Assembly (NCBI GenBank): GCA_920105805.1
Contig: CAKKTI010000100.1
Coordinates: forward strand, 1-57,938
DNA: 57,938 nucleotides
DNA from: Condylostoma magnum
Lineage: Eukaryota > Ciliophora > Heterotrichea > Heterotrichida > Condylostomatidae
Direction of reading: 5' to 3'
In this document: piece after piece, positions 10,874-22,024 of the stretch
How the letters are laid out: the number at the start of each line of letters is the position of its first letter
Numbering within the stretch: position 1 is the first letter of the stretch
Position numbers and translations under genes: made by a program
Notes under the pieces: generated by a model
What the model saw: only the letters and a program-made list of their open reading frames with translations
Told to the model about the DNA's origin: nothing
Databases searched by the model: none

Positions 10874-11404
10874 TTATATACTAATTAAATATTGTTGAAA
10901 GAATTTCCTTATAAGCAGCTGCTTTCTTGTGATCCATCTAGGATTTTATCTTACAAATTTTATACATCTTTTAAATATTTTACGGATTTTAATCCTATTA
11001 TCCAAACTAACTTTTTAGTACTTAATTCTCATCAGTTTAGCTATTTTTTAGCCTTTATCATCAGAAGCTGTGCTAAGTAGTAAGAATTTAAAGCGATTTA
11101 TTGCTTTATTTCTTAAATTAGTATAAGTTTGCTATAAATAAGTTAAGCTTGAAATTCTATAAGGGTCATACACGAAAATTATATACTAAAAATCGTTAAT
11201 TGTAGGTGGGTCTACAGATTCCTGTATAACAGTATTAAAAGTTGGAGGTGGATAAGGAATTTTGTATGTATGTACCTTAGGATGAGCACTTGGAATGTAT
11301 TACTAAGGCATATAAAAATAAAGAAACTAAGAAATCAAGGCAGTCTTACCAACTCCTCTTTCACCTATAACTAAAATCTTCCCTTACGTCTACTAGTTCA
11401 ACAT
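10874..11404 (-). CDS. Degenerate Ras/Rab-like small GTPase
   Basis: 176 residues, the normal size of a small GTPase. Residues 9-25 are a beta strand and P-loop (KILVIGERGVGKTALI, matching GxxxxGKT). A strand IIFVYDPYRISSL at about 80-92 matches beta-4 of Ras proteins ('vYDi...Sf'). But the DxxG motif that binds Mg and gamma-phosphate reads DPPT, and the guanine-specifying NKxD is replaced by TASD. The C-terminus is basic without a terminal prenylation Cys box. It probably binds nucleotide weakly or without GTP specificity. It starts 46 bp from the divergent gene at 11451. Confidence 0.7.
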
Positions 11405-11450
11405 TTATTGTTAACGGAACACTATAGCTTAGTTAGTCAACTGGATAAAT

Positions 11451-12299
11451 ATGTCGAACCGAATCAGAATGTCTAAATAAAATATTAAAAAAGCTATAAA
11501 AGACGTCAAACCAAAGTTTAAGCGAAAACCTACAAAATAAACTGATACTGTTGACCCTTATTTAGATGCTCTCATGAAAAATAAGAGACATATGCGTTAG
11601 GACTATAGAGTTTTAAAATCGGCTGATATACTTACAGGGGCAATGCCAATTTCTAGGAAATTAGTTAGGAATTCTGACAAAGGGAAAAAGCCTGATTTAT
11701 TTAGCACTTATAGCCATGATATAAGACAAGCTATGCTATAAAATAAGCTTACATTTATACCAACTTAGGACTCATTCGACTAAGTTTTTCCGGATTTAGT
11801 ATCAGATATCAAATTTCACTCAATGACTCCAAGGCCTAAAGTCAATTTTCCGTATAAAGTTGCTATTGATGAGAATAAAGAGCATATGTATTATAAATTT
11901 TGTAAGGAAAAATAACTTTCCCCTACTCCTGATATTTACGAGTTTAAAGCTGTTACACCTGATATACTGTTAAAGACAGATTAGACAAAGGCCTTTACTA
12001 ATTCATCTATTAGACCGTTTACTGCTAGAAATTATCGTAAAAGTAAATCTGATTGAAAGGTTATAAAGAGACAGTCTGATAGATTGACTCGAATAATTGA
12101 TGATCAAAGTTAAGCATTAAGGCAAAATAATAAGTTCTATTTTGATGATATTCAAATCGGTATTGGGAAAATTTAGAAGAATATTAATGATTGTAAAAGA
12201 GATGTTTGGAATATATAAAAGAGTAACAAAAAGTCTAATGGGTATATGATTAAAAAGAGAATGGAACGAAAAAGAGGTAATAAAGCTAAAATAAAGTAG
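11451..12299 (+). CDS. Lys-rich protein, unrecognised, possibly ciliary
   Basis: 282 residues. The sequence is basic throughout, with a run of short conserved-looking, proline-containing segments (SMTPRPKVNFPYK, CKEKQLSPTPDIYEFK, SSIRPFTARNYRK) and a helical C-terminus (RLTRIIDDQSQALRQNN). There are no catalytic motifs, TM segments or signal peptide. Extended basic proteins with repeated Pro-Arg/Lys patches are common among microtubule inner proteins of cilia, but this is only a composition argument. Ends at TAG 12297-12299. Confidence 0.6.
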
Positions 12300-12485
12300 G
12301 TAATTACTTTATTTATCATTTGTATTCGTTTTTATACCTTTTGTAATAGGAAGCTTGGTTTATTTTTCATATTAAAATAATGTTTCAGTATTCACATAAT
12401 AGTATATTCAAGAATTTGTAATAATTATATTTTAAATCCATTCAAATTATTACTATTTGTTATACAGTTTACAATTAATTAAACA

Positions 12486-12680
12486 ATGGATTAAGATTAG
12501 AAATAAAAGGTGACAGATTTTATTGGAGCAGGCTCATTATAGTTAAAATAATGTTATCATGAAAGGAAAGCTATAGATTACTGTATGAATGTAAAGAAAA
12601 ATCTAGATTCTTGCTGAAATTTTGTTGAACTATTAAAGCTTTGTTACAAAAACCATGGAAGGGTTAAATTAGATTACTAA
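12486..12680 (+). CDS. Twin CX9C protein, predicted mitochondrial intermembrane space
   Basis: 64 residues. Two CX9C motifs are present: C-YHERKAIDY-C and C-WNFVELLKL-C, separated by nine residues (MNVKKNLDS). This coiled-coil-helix-coiled-coil-helix pattern marks small proteins imported and oxidised by the MIA40/Erv1 relay, such as CMC, COX17/19 and complex I assembly factors. The protein is too short and divergent to say which. The end at TAA 12678-12680 follows KLDYQ; reading on through TAA would add a hydrophobic tail with no family precedent. The Trp in the second motif is encoded by TGA. Confidence 0.7.
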
Positions 12681-12747
12681 TAAACTTATCCAATATTACC
12701 AATACATTTTATCGAATAATACACTTAAATATTAAAATCTTTATTAA

Positions 12748-14466
12748 TCACTTTTTGGTTAATCTTCTATGAGTATAATGAGCCTTACTATGCTCTCCCT
12801 TTTCATGTAACTGTTCCATCAGTACCTTTTTCTGATCTTCCAGCTCATTTATTCTATTATTTAAAACAAAAACATGATTTTATAGATCATCGGCTTAAGA
12901 TTTATACTTTCCAACTTTCTCATTCATTTATTTAATCTCGTCATCTTGATTGCTTTACACTTTTTAAAACTCCTCAATTTTGCTCATAGCCTTTTCTAAA
13001 TCAGATTGCATAGTATTCCTAGCAGCAATGGCTTAAAGTGCTATCTTTTCCTTTCTGATCTTCTCCATTTAAAGCCTGTCGGCCTTCTCAGTTTAAATTT
13101 TTAGCTCTTGTTTAGCCTTTCTCTTCTCCTCAATAGCCTTAATGCTCTCTTCCCTTATAGTATTCTTCATGATAGCCTCCTTTCTGAACATCCCAGGCAA
13201 CAATTCTGCATCTTGCCTTATGTTTTTCAACTCGTCTAAAATAGTGGAATGAGTTTCTTCGATTCTTGTGAGTCTGGGTAGAACATCTGAGCTTAATCGG
13301 TTCAATCTTTCTCTTATATCTGATAGCTCTTGATTAAGTCTTATATTATCAGTCTCTAATGTCCCCTTTTCCATTTCTAATCTCTTAACGTTCATTTCGG
13401 CTACATAGAGACTGTTCATTAACTCGGCCTTTTCCTTTTATACTGATACCCACTCTCGTTTGTCCGGATTTCTAAAGGCTGCCTGATGCACACTCAGCTC
13501 TCTTTCTAACTAAGCCCTGTCTCTTTTGGCTTATTCCACCTCTTCCCTCAACGACTACACAATCTTTGAATTTTTAGATGATTTTGACTATAAATTGAAA
13601 TTGTTTTCAAGTAGTCTTAGAACTCCCATATAGGCTTCACTTAGTGCTATTAACTAAGGAAACAATTTTGGCATTTTACGCTTAGATCTCATTAAGGTTT
13701 CTCCATGACTCTAACTTGGCAGTTACGGATGCATGTATTCGAATTTAGTTGGGTAGTAGTTGTTGTGATTGTAAGAACTGATCAGTCTTTGGGTTATTTC
13801 TAAAATTTCTCCCTTTGCGTATTCTTCTGGCTTTATGTCTAAGTCCATTCATAGTAACACCTTTTTTAGCAGTAGGGATTGAAGAATTTAGGCGAATAAT
13901 TAGTCTCTTACAATATAGATGTTTTCTATAACCTATAAAGCTTCTTCTGGGCCCTCTGTTATTGCCTTCTTTGAAGCCTCAGCTAGACTTTGCCTGAGAC
14001 TCATTAAAATCATATCTCAATCTTCAAATGTAGTATCACTAGGAAAATGAGTGAATTCACGTAATAGATTCCAGATTTACTTATAGTCCTCAGCCAGCTT
14101 CTCCAATACATTTTTTAAAGTATTCCTAAACTTCAGTGTTTTATTATCCCCTGACTCATCCCCAGCGTTTCTTAAGTATTCAATACTAGCTGCATGTGCT
14201 TCTAGCTCCCTCTGCAATAAATCAATAGAATTTCTTCAAGCAGTTACTTTATTAGGCAGCTCATCATCATGTTAGTATAAATCCTGTCTAACCTACTAAA
14301 CCTTCCTCGTAGCATTTTTAACTCCCTGAATCGTATCTGCCATAAATATGTCAGATTAATCCTCGAGTATCTTACCAAACAAGCCGCCAGGTGTAACTGA
14401 TTATTAACAAGATAGGATTCCTTAGATGCCAAGGCAAATGGGACAGGGTAAATAATAAAGAGTCAT
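12748..14466 (-). CDS. Long coiled-coil protein with a helical N-terminal domain
   Basis: About 572 residues. The N-terminus contains CPIC and a hydrophobic patch. Residues 45-260 form a helical domain (ADTIQGVKNATRKV, GPEEALQVIENIYIVR), and residues 280-560 form a long heptad coiled coil, for example LREEVEQAKRDRAQLEREL and AIEEKRKAKQELKIQTEKA. The layout resembles dynein-arm docking or centrosomal coiled coils, but no family signature is recognised. It ends either at TGA 12748-12750 or, reading TGA as Trp, at TAA 12709-12711. Starts are 25 nt from the divergent channel gene, a very short shared promoter. Confidence 0.75.
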
Positions 14467-14491
14467 TTTTTAAGAAGATGGAAGTGTTGTA

Positions 14492-17400
14492 ATGGAGTGG
14501 GATTCAACTATTGACTCTCCTTTTAACTTTATGAGCTTGTAAGGTGATGGAAGTGATAATTATACACCAGGAAACAAAAGACCAATGATGCCGTTTTTCA
14601 ACCCTATGCAGAAATTAAAGCCTAGAAGGAAGAAGAAGGTAAAGGTTTCTAAAATTGAGAAGGCAGAAGGAGCTGATCTAGAGTAAATATAGGCGTTTTA
14701 AAGTCATTTGGATAGGATTAAGGAGAGTATTTAGAATGACGACTAATGTTGGAGTAATACAAATCCTTTTAAGTATGAGAGTAATGCTATAGTAATACAT
14801 ACTTCGAGTCAGGAATTCTATTTTGCCTAGGCGCAGGACTTTAAGATTATAAGGAGACATAAGGGAGATAATGACTTTTGGAAGAAAATTGGATCTGTTG
14901 ATTATAAACTAAGCTGAATGGAAGTGTCTAAGGATGGATAGTTTATTCTAATGGGCAAATAAGGAAATTAGAAATGATTGTATAAAATTTAGGATGACAA
15001 AATGACATAGATTGTTAATTTACAGCATTACTCACACTTTTCCTCAATATGGCAGGAGTAATGGATTTCCTATTATGATTATGGCTCAGATGTAATACGC
15101 TTGTATAATTTAAAAACAGAGTAGAAAATAGTTCAGAGTTTTTCGGAAATGGTATTATGCATTAAAGTTAAATACCCGTAAGTCTATGTTCTGATTGCTA
15201 ATACTGTAATAATATACGTAGTAAAAGAAAATGACGAAAATTAGTTAAGCTTTATTGAAGAATAAAGGCATGAAATTGAATAGTACTCTGTGGATATTGC
15301 TATCTTTTATAACAAATGTAAAACTATTATAATAGCAGATAAAACGTATAACTAAATTAAAAAGTTTGATTATAAGCACAATTCGACACCTGAAATAATG
15401 GAAATTGATATTACTTAATTATATTTTATGGTATTATCTCATGATAAGAAGTATATTATTGTTTCTAAAGAAAAAGAGCTTGTTTTAATAAATCCAGATG
15501 ATTTAACCTTATTCAGAACTGTAATTGTATCTAAACAACTAAAATCAATAACATTCGAAAACTAATAATATGATTGCTTAGTTTCAATGAAATAACCTGA
15601 TTTAATTCCCTTAAATATACTAAATGATACTGAGAAAATAATTGATGAGAAACATAATATAGTAATGGGAGATGATACTCCTAAACGTCTTCAATTTCAT
15701 TAGGGAAAACTTTGAATGGCAACTGCTAATAATTATGTATACATTGTGGATATGTAAACATTTGAAAAGGAACAAATACTATGAACTGAAAATACAAGTA
15801 TCAAAAACTGATAATTCCATGAGGATTACGTATACATAATATGTCGTAATAGCAATGTTTTTAAAATAGTCGATAAAACAGCAACTCCCATAGAAAAAGA
15901 TGAGAAAGTGATTTAATTTGGTTATATAGATGAAAAAGACAATTTTATATAAGTTACTAAAGAAGGAGTATTCTACAATAACACTCAAATAAGCCTAAAA
16001 CGTTTGACTAAGTTTGTGATTCAAAATGGAGTATACAGATAGTCAGATAACTCTATTTTATGTACTTTAGATAAAGGCAGATTCATCCATATAAAACTCA
16101 GTGAGTGGTAATAATACAATGATGAATAAACGCGTAAATAAAATGATGACTCTCAAGAAGATAAAGAACAAAGTAAGGAAAATTACTTTAGAATTTACTA
16201 TGCAGCATTAAAGGATCGCTTAACTTGGATTTCAACAAAACACGAAACTTACTTTGTCTTTTCTTACTACAATGGAGTATAATTTTGGGATCACAAAACA
16301 ATGTAATTGGATTTCCAGATAAAGTCCCATGGTAAAACAAATAAAATTGAGTATTTTAAGAGATAAATAGGGAATTACGAGATAGCCACAGATGATTCTA
16401 AATAATACCATGAATTTGCTATTATAGCAGGTAAAAGTAACATTGTTATTGTATCGATCACTGATAAGTGTAGACTTTGTAGTATTAAAATAGGCCATAG
16501 TATCTACGGTTTTGCAGCGTTAGATAAGAATTTATACTTGGGGCAAACCAATAAATTACTAACTACGGATAATTGGCTGTTCAAAAATGAAATAAAGATA
16601 TTTTCTAAAACAAAAACTCGGCTAAGTGATCTTTAAAACTCCTTTAAATAGAATCTGATCCTAGGAAATAAGCATAATTTTAAAAGCAAATATGTTAATT
16701 AAGTAATTTTCCCATTTTGCATAACTCCTATGCACATATATGCTTTTACAGACAATAGATACCAGCTGAAACATAGAATGAGGGAAAGCGATTACAATTT
16801 AATTACTACAGTTGACGGAGACTCTCCCTTACATATCTCAATGCATTAGAGTTATAGAGAAATGTCTGAACTTTTTATTGAAATGCTCTGTTAAGACCAA
16901 AACAATCCAAACTTTATATAAACTATATAATTCTGCACTGAGTAGTTAAATAAGTATGGATTTGAGTCTATTGATAATATATACAAAATAATCTTTGTAG
17001 AAAGATTTACTAAACTTCCTAGATTTTGTAATAAAGAGAATTCAAATTTTCCATGTATTATAGCCTAAGACAGCACTATAATAGATCCTAAAGAATTTAG
17101 TGTAAGGGGAATCAGTTTTGCGTCTACTGGTACTAACATTGAGTTCAAAACCTCATTGATAAAAGTGCCTATTACCCCAGGAACAAAAGATAGTATTGAT
17201 TTATTGACCAGTATGCTAGAATGCTCTAATGATAAAATCTTCAGAACTTAGTTTATAAGGAGTTATGTCCTATTTAAGTGAAACAAAGTAAAGCATATAT
17301 TGTATATCTAAGCTGTAATTTTTGCAATATATATGCTCATTCTACTCCTTTTATTACTATACAGAGAAAATGTAGTTCTTATCGTATTTTTGCTACTTTT

Positions 17401-18361
17401 TAACTTAATATTGCTGTCTTATGAGATACTGCAATTTACATAGACATATCTAACCTATTTTAAAGATGCTTGAAATATTTTAGATCTTGTAAAAACAGTT
17501 TCAGTATTGCCCTATGCTTGGAATATCATTGAAGACTTAGGAAATAGTTCAAATGAAATTTTACTGTTTATAATAACAACTATATCCTTTCTAAGAGGAA
17601 TAAGTTACTTTAGACTGCATAGGAAGACAAGATATCTTATTAATATGATCAAACGAGTGCTATTTGATATAAGAGCCTTTCTAACCATCCTCATATACTA
17701 AACTTGCGGTTTTGCAATGCTTTCTTTAGCCATGGAGCGACACATACCAAAAGACAATGTTTATGATCACTTTTTAGACACTTACTTAATGATACTGGGA
17801 GAATTTGTTAACATGGTTGATAGTGATGTGGCTTGGATTATTTTTATACTACTAACAGTTACTAATACTATAATGCTTTTAAATCTGATTATATCTGTTA
17901 TCAGTGATACATTTGATAGAGTGTAAAGTGATCACTCTGCAGTTGACATAAAAGAGCTAATTGAGATGGTTTTAGAAGGCGAGTACATTGAAGCCCGCAA
18001 AAAGAAAATTATCTCTGATTTTAAATACTTGCATATTTGTAACTCTGAGTTTGAAGACAGTTTGATATAAACGGAGCCTTGGGAAGGAAAAGTAAGATAG
18101 ATTTTGTAAAAGGTGGATAAATTAATGCCTGATATAAGTGATAATTATAAAAAGATAAATAATAAAATAAAAGATCAGCTATCAGAAGCTTAAGATTCCT
18201 GCTTAGAAAATGTTAAAAGGAAAATAAAGGAAACCATAACGAATAAAATGGGATTTCTGGAGGAATCGGAATTAACAGAAAAGCTTAATAACTTAGATGA
18301 GCAGATGAATCGAATAGTTGCGAAGATTAAAAATATAAAGTTAAGAAATGGGGTGTATTGA
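14492..18361 (+). CDS. Very large WD40-type protein fused to a six-TM TRP-like cation channel
   Basis: About 1289 residues. Residues 65-730 are a beta-rich region of WD40-like repeats (for example ISYYDYGSDVIRLYNLK, and FSYYNGVQFWDHK near 590). Residues 780-830 have ankyrin-like sequence (GDSPLHISMHQSYREMSELF). From about 930 six hydrophobic helices follow, including YMLILLLLLLYRE and ILIYQTCGFAMLSLAM. A pore-like segment MILGEFVNMVDSDVAW at about 1103-1118 precedes a last helix, LLNLIISVISDTFDRV, the classic TRP/polycystin S6 pattern. A C-terminal coiled coil completes it. Such WD40-channel fusions occur in ciliates; ligand and ion are unknown. The stop is TGA 18359-18361 or, read through, TAA 18374-18376. 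Confidence 0.85.
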
Positions 18362-18541
18362 AGTAGTTTAGTTTAAGATTGGATTTAAAAAATGTGATTC
18401 TTTATTAGATGGAAAATGAGTAGATAATTCCTTGCGTAATAGGGATGCATTATATACAAAAGTATATTGATTTGTGCATAAAATAGTATTGCAATCTAGG
18501 GAATAAAGCGAGAGAAAATAATATCATATACTTAAAATTAT

Positions 18542-19300
18542 CTAACTCTTAGCTGTGTTATAACTTCCGCACTCTTGACACTTCATCCCGTAAAAATGAA
18601 ACTTCGTAACAGATTATCTATATAAATTTTACCTTTCACAATCATTACACTTAATATTTACATCCTAGTCTCTATACTCCTCAGGCATTTCAACTTCACT
18701 AATGATTTTATCCAATTACTCGTTCATTTCTGTATTATCAACCATAGATTTTTAGCATAACGGGCATTTAGCATGTCCTTACTACAGCATTTGCAATTAG
18801 CAGCCAGTGTGAATCCAATGATTGCATTTAGTTACAGTAGACGGCTTCCTACTGCTGAAAAGATCTTCTAGGCAAACTGCACATTACTAGTTCAAGGCCT
18901 ATTATCTACACTAGTGGTCATCTTGCATTGTTATACTTAAACAAGCATTGCATCCATAACAATGAAAGAAGTTCTCTGCATTTCCTGCCCGACATATTCC
19001 ACATCCTTCGCAGTGATAAATTTATTTATTTGTATCGTTATCATAAAAACTGCATATTTCACAATAGTAATGCCCAAATTAAATCTCACATTATTGGCAC
19101 TTATTAGATTTTGGTTATATTAGTTAACATTATCGACATCGAACACTCTAGACTTGATGCCTATTGATTTAATGGGCCTTTTTATAATCTTTTGCATTGT
19201 CGTACTCAGAATCATCGTGGCAAAATCTGCAAGGGTAAATTTAATCACAGCAGGGAGCTACTAAATCACAGTCTCTTTAGTAGTGAGGACATTCAACCAT
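18542..19300 (-). CDS. RCHY1: RCHY1/PIRH2-type CHY zinc finger and RING E3 ubiquitin ligase
   Basis: 252 residues, close to animal RCHY1 (261). Domains in order: CHY zinc finger (about 1-72; ECPHYQRDC at the start, then PCCDQIYPCRFCHDD); CTCHY zinc finger (about 75-135; FGHYYCEICSFYDND, HCEGCGICR); RING (about 141-185; CAVCLEDLF, then TKCNHWIHTGC and KCPLC); and a zinc ribbon at the C-terminus (CNDCE, KCQECGSYNTAKS). This is the full RCHY1 domain order, and all metal ligands I can check are present. The family attaches ubiquitin to regulatory proteins. Ends at TAG. Many Gln are TAA/TAG. Confidence 0.95.
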
Positions 19301-19558
19301 TTTAGAAATTATATGTTTAGTGTGTTATATTAGAGAAACAGGTATTATGCATTATTTTGCCTATTATTCATATATAGAAAGTAATTATGAAAAGTTGGTC
19401 AAATAAAACAGAAAGAGTAGTAGAAATCTTACTATTTTAAGTGATAATTATAAAGTATGTCCCCTGAGACTCTTTTATCAAGCTAATCATATTATAAGTT
19501 ATTAAAGTCTTATAATAGTATAACTATATAATACACTAGATAATTCAGTACTTTAAAC

Positions 19559-19891
19559 ATGGTAGAACATTTATCTACAACAGATTCAGAAGAAAATATC
19601 CCAATATAAAGCTAGTTAGCAATAATCTAAGATATTGACGAGCAAAATCTATAGTATAATTAAGAGGATCCATGCTATTATTTCTTGATGACTATTTTTC
19701 TGACATTAATGTCAGCAGGAGTAATTGCAATTGGGTATTTACGTTGGTAAAGGTTAAAGTAATTAAAAGCAGGAACTATGCTTTATATTTTGGGATTTTT
19801 TTTAATTATACTCACCTTATATTATTTGTACCTTAGTATTTTATGCATCTGAAAAACAAAAAAGACGAGTTAAAAAAGTAGATATTCGTAA
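19559..19891 (+). CDS. Two-TM membrane protein, TMEM230/TMEM134-like
   Basis: 110 residues. An acidic cytoplasmic N-terminus of about 38 residues precedes two TM helices (about 41-61 and 70-92) joined by a short basic loop (YLRWQRLKQLKAG), and the tail is basic (WKTKKTSQKSRYS). This is the topology of TMEM230/TMEM134-family vesicle proteins, with a small hairpin and the second helix starting 'GTMLYILGFFLIIL'. Sequence identity is too low for a firm family call. Ends at TAA 19889-19891. Confidence 0.55.
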
Positions 19892-19979
19892 GCAAACATT
19901 ATCTCACAGTCAAGATTTGAGATTTGATTATATAATAGGCTAATATTACTCATTTATTATAAAAGTTATCAAAGTTTTA

Positions 19980-20393
19980 TTATATAGATTTCCTGTATTC
20001 TCATTAGCTCATTTAGACTTTTAGCAAATATAGTTAGATTTGTACAGCTATTTACTTAATCATATCTAACTTAGGAGTCAAAAACGTATAGCTTGTATGA
20101 TTTGTAATATACTAAATTGTATTCTTACCTAAATCTAGATTCAAAAAATTGCAGAGCCTTTTTTCTGATATCCAATCCTATAATTTGTATAGTGTTTATT
20201 TTCAATATATCCAGGCGTAATTAACTATATTGCAATCAGAGCTGATAAACTAGATATTTTATGCAAAATTACGTCTTAATCTTCATAAAAATTGAGGTAT
20301 GATTGAATAATCAAATTCTTTAAAACTTATCGATAAAATAATTAAACTACTAAATGTTATAAAATGTTATATTATTAAGATGTCAGCATTCAT
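19980..20393 (-). CDS. Unrecognised protein, about 137 residues
   Basis: Starts MNADILIIQHFITFSSL and contains LRRNFAQNIQFISSD and NHTSYTFLTPKLDMIKQ. The coding case rests on continuous reasonable amino-acid character and a TAA end at 19980-19982. Its ATG overlaps the last codons of the upstream gene by 11 nt, which makes either the start here or the upstream stop doubtful; the two could also be one gene with an intron between. No domain is recognised. Confidence 0.35.
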
Positions 20394-20880
20394 TTACAAA
20401 GTAATCAAGTTGCATTAATCCATCCTCTTCCATCAAATCGAGCTCTAATACTTCATATTTGAACTTGTCTTAGTACTCTTCGGATACAGCTGTGTTTTGC
20501 TCGACTTATGTAAACTTTTTATCATGCTCATCGACTAAAAAGTCAACTAATCGTTCATGATAGGATTTCTGCATAGGAGAAAGATGAGAATCATTCAAAA
20601 TTTCAAAATATTTACATATAACGTCAGTTTGACTAATATTTTACTTTAAATCTGTTAAGCATAGCCAATATCGCTGTGATTTTTGGAAATTATCTTTATT
20701 TTTTAGTAGTTTTAAATCAATTAAGTCCTTTTCTGTGTTTGATTTGGCTATAAATGCAGTGTTTCATAGCACTTAGCTTAGGTTGTTCTGTAAGTCATTA
20801 ATCTAAATCGATTCTAAATAAATGCACCAAAGCGCCATTTGGGTATTGCTGAGGGAAAACTTCTTACAGATTTTACTCAT
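20383..20880 (-). CDS. Unrecognised protein, about 165 residues, acidic C-terminus
   Basis: Starts MSKICKKFSLSNTQMALW. A helical, Leu/Lys-rich middle (EKDLIDLKLLKNKDNFQK) is followed by an acidic end (KYEVLELDLMEEDGLMQLD). It stops at TGA 20383-20385 in the run VNEC-TGA; if that TGA is Trp the frame continues without a clear family or end. Composition strongly favours coding on this strand. No known domain is recognised. It is divergent from the hairpin region upstream. Confidence 0.5.
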
Positions 20881-21201
20881 TTTACAGTATATTTAGAAAG
20901 GTTATACTTGAATTTTTTGCATTAATCTTATTAGAATTCTCTGTATAAGTTGAGGTTGGGAGAATTCTTATCCAATTCTGTTCTCAACCCGTCGGAAGAT
21001 TTTTCGTAAAATTGATCTTCTGTATGGGGTAAGTTTTTTTGACTTACTTACCTGGGTTATCATGTACTTTTATAGCTGCTTGAAGTCAGCTAGTTACTAA
21101 CTTCGAATATTAGTGGTTTCCTTGGTTTATAGTTAATTTTCCATATTATTATTGTAGGTTTTTAGCTAATTAAATATTATAAGATTAAATTTATTTTAAT
21201 A
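20881..21201. other. Gene-free stretch containing a row of four strong hairpins
   Basis: I see no protein-coding reading here. Four perfect or near-perfect inverted repeats follow one another: 20954-21089 hold a 7+6 bp stem (20954-20966 with 20974-20989), then a 6 bp stem (20995-21000 with 21015-21020) extended by TTTT/AAAA, a 6 bp stem with an oligo-T loop (21029-21034 with 21042-21047), and a 6 bp stem (21073-21078 with 21087-21092). The G+C is higher than the flanks. This could be a structured non-coding RNA or a regulatory region; see findings. Confidence 0.5.
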
Positions 21202-21528
21202 ATGGTCCAATTTGTCGAAGCATAGGCTATATTAGGGGTTTTCAAACTACAGAAAGATCCGTAGGCCTATTCTCTATATGCATATTAAGTTTTGTGTAAT
21301 AATAAAGGGTAAAAGTCTTTAAATTAGAAGATCTAAAAATATTAAAAAAAATTTATGAAAAGCTTGTAATATTATCAACTTAAAATCCTTTTCTTTTGTG
21401 CTGTTTATGTAAATCTGTGAAAAATTACAAATTTCAAAAGTTCGATTTTTGACTAAATTTATTCGAGAATATTTGTCCAAAATATTAAGTTTTTGCATCC
21501 TTCTAGCACCATAGTGCTTGATTTATAA
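21202..21528 (+). CDS. Low-confidence small protein, about 108 residues
   Basis: The first half (MVQFVEAQAILGVFKLQ, then DPQAYSLYAYQVLCNNK) looks like real protein; the second half is Ile/Phe/Lys-rich and ends at TAA 21526-21528 after STIVLDL. No domain is recognised. In this AT-rich stretch chance open readings are expected because no codon is forbidden, so the evidence is composition only. It lies just downstream of the hairpin cluster. Confidence 0.3.
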
Positions 21529-21802
21529 TATACTCAATAAGGAACAGTATAAAATCAACTTGGATAGATAAATTATTACACCTTTAATATTTGAAAATAA
21601 AACTTTAGATAAAAATTATTTGAGCCTAACCTTTTGGATTTAGAAGCCGAGTTCCTATTTAATATAATTAGAAAGTGTATTAGACGAGTTTATAAGGTGT
21701 AAGAGCAAATTCTTAAATATTTTGTTCAAATTTTCAGAACAGAAATTAAGTATAAGTTTAATTTTTGATTTTTATTAAGATATATGGGCTTGTAAAGCCT
21801 CA

Positions 21803-22024
21803 TTACTCTTCCTTATACTCCCTAACACATTTCCTAACTCTAGTATCCCTTGTTGTTTCCTGCTTTGACTTCTTGTCTGAACCGGTACCCTTCTCCCGCC
21901 CTATTTAAAGAAAGTAAATTAAGTAAAAGTTTAATTTATTTGGCTTAATATTCAAATAACAGTATCACTGAGTAAAATATTAGTAATTTAAAAGTTTTAT
22001 AAGCTAATTATACTAAAGGAACAT
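21803..22024 (-). CDS. Low-confidence small basic protein or terminal exon
   Basis: 73 residues if begun at the ATG at 22024. The last 33 residues come from a GC-richer patch (21803-21908) with clear coding character: GREKGTGSDKKSKQE and RVRKCVREYKEE before TAA 21803-21805. The first 40 residues are AT-rich and less convincing. The patch may instead be the last exon of a gene whose upstream exon I cannot place, since TTTAAATAG just before it could be a 3' splice site. No family is recognised. Confidence 0.3.

Noticed and set aside
21044-21160. A U1 snRNA gene starting at ACTTACCTGGG.
   Set aside because: No match to the U1 stem-loop I or II protein-binding loops and no good Sm site follows; the motif also pairs with GTAAGT in a local hairpin.
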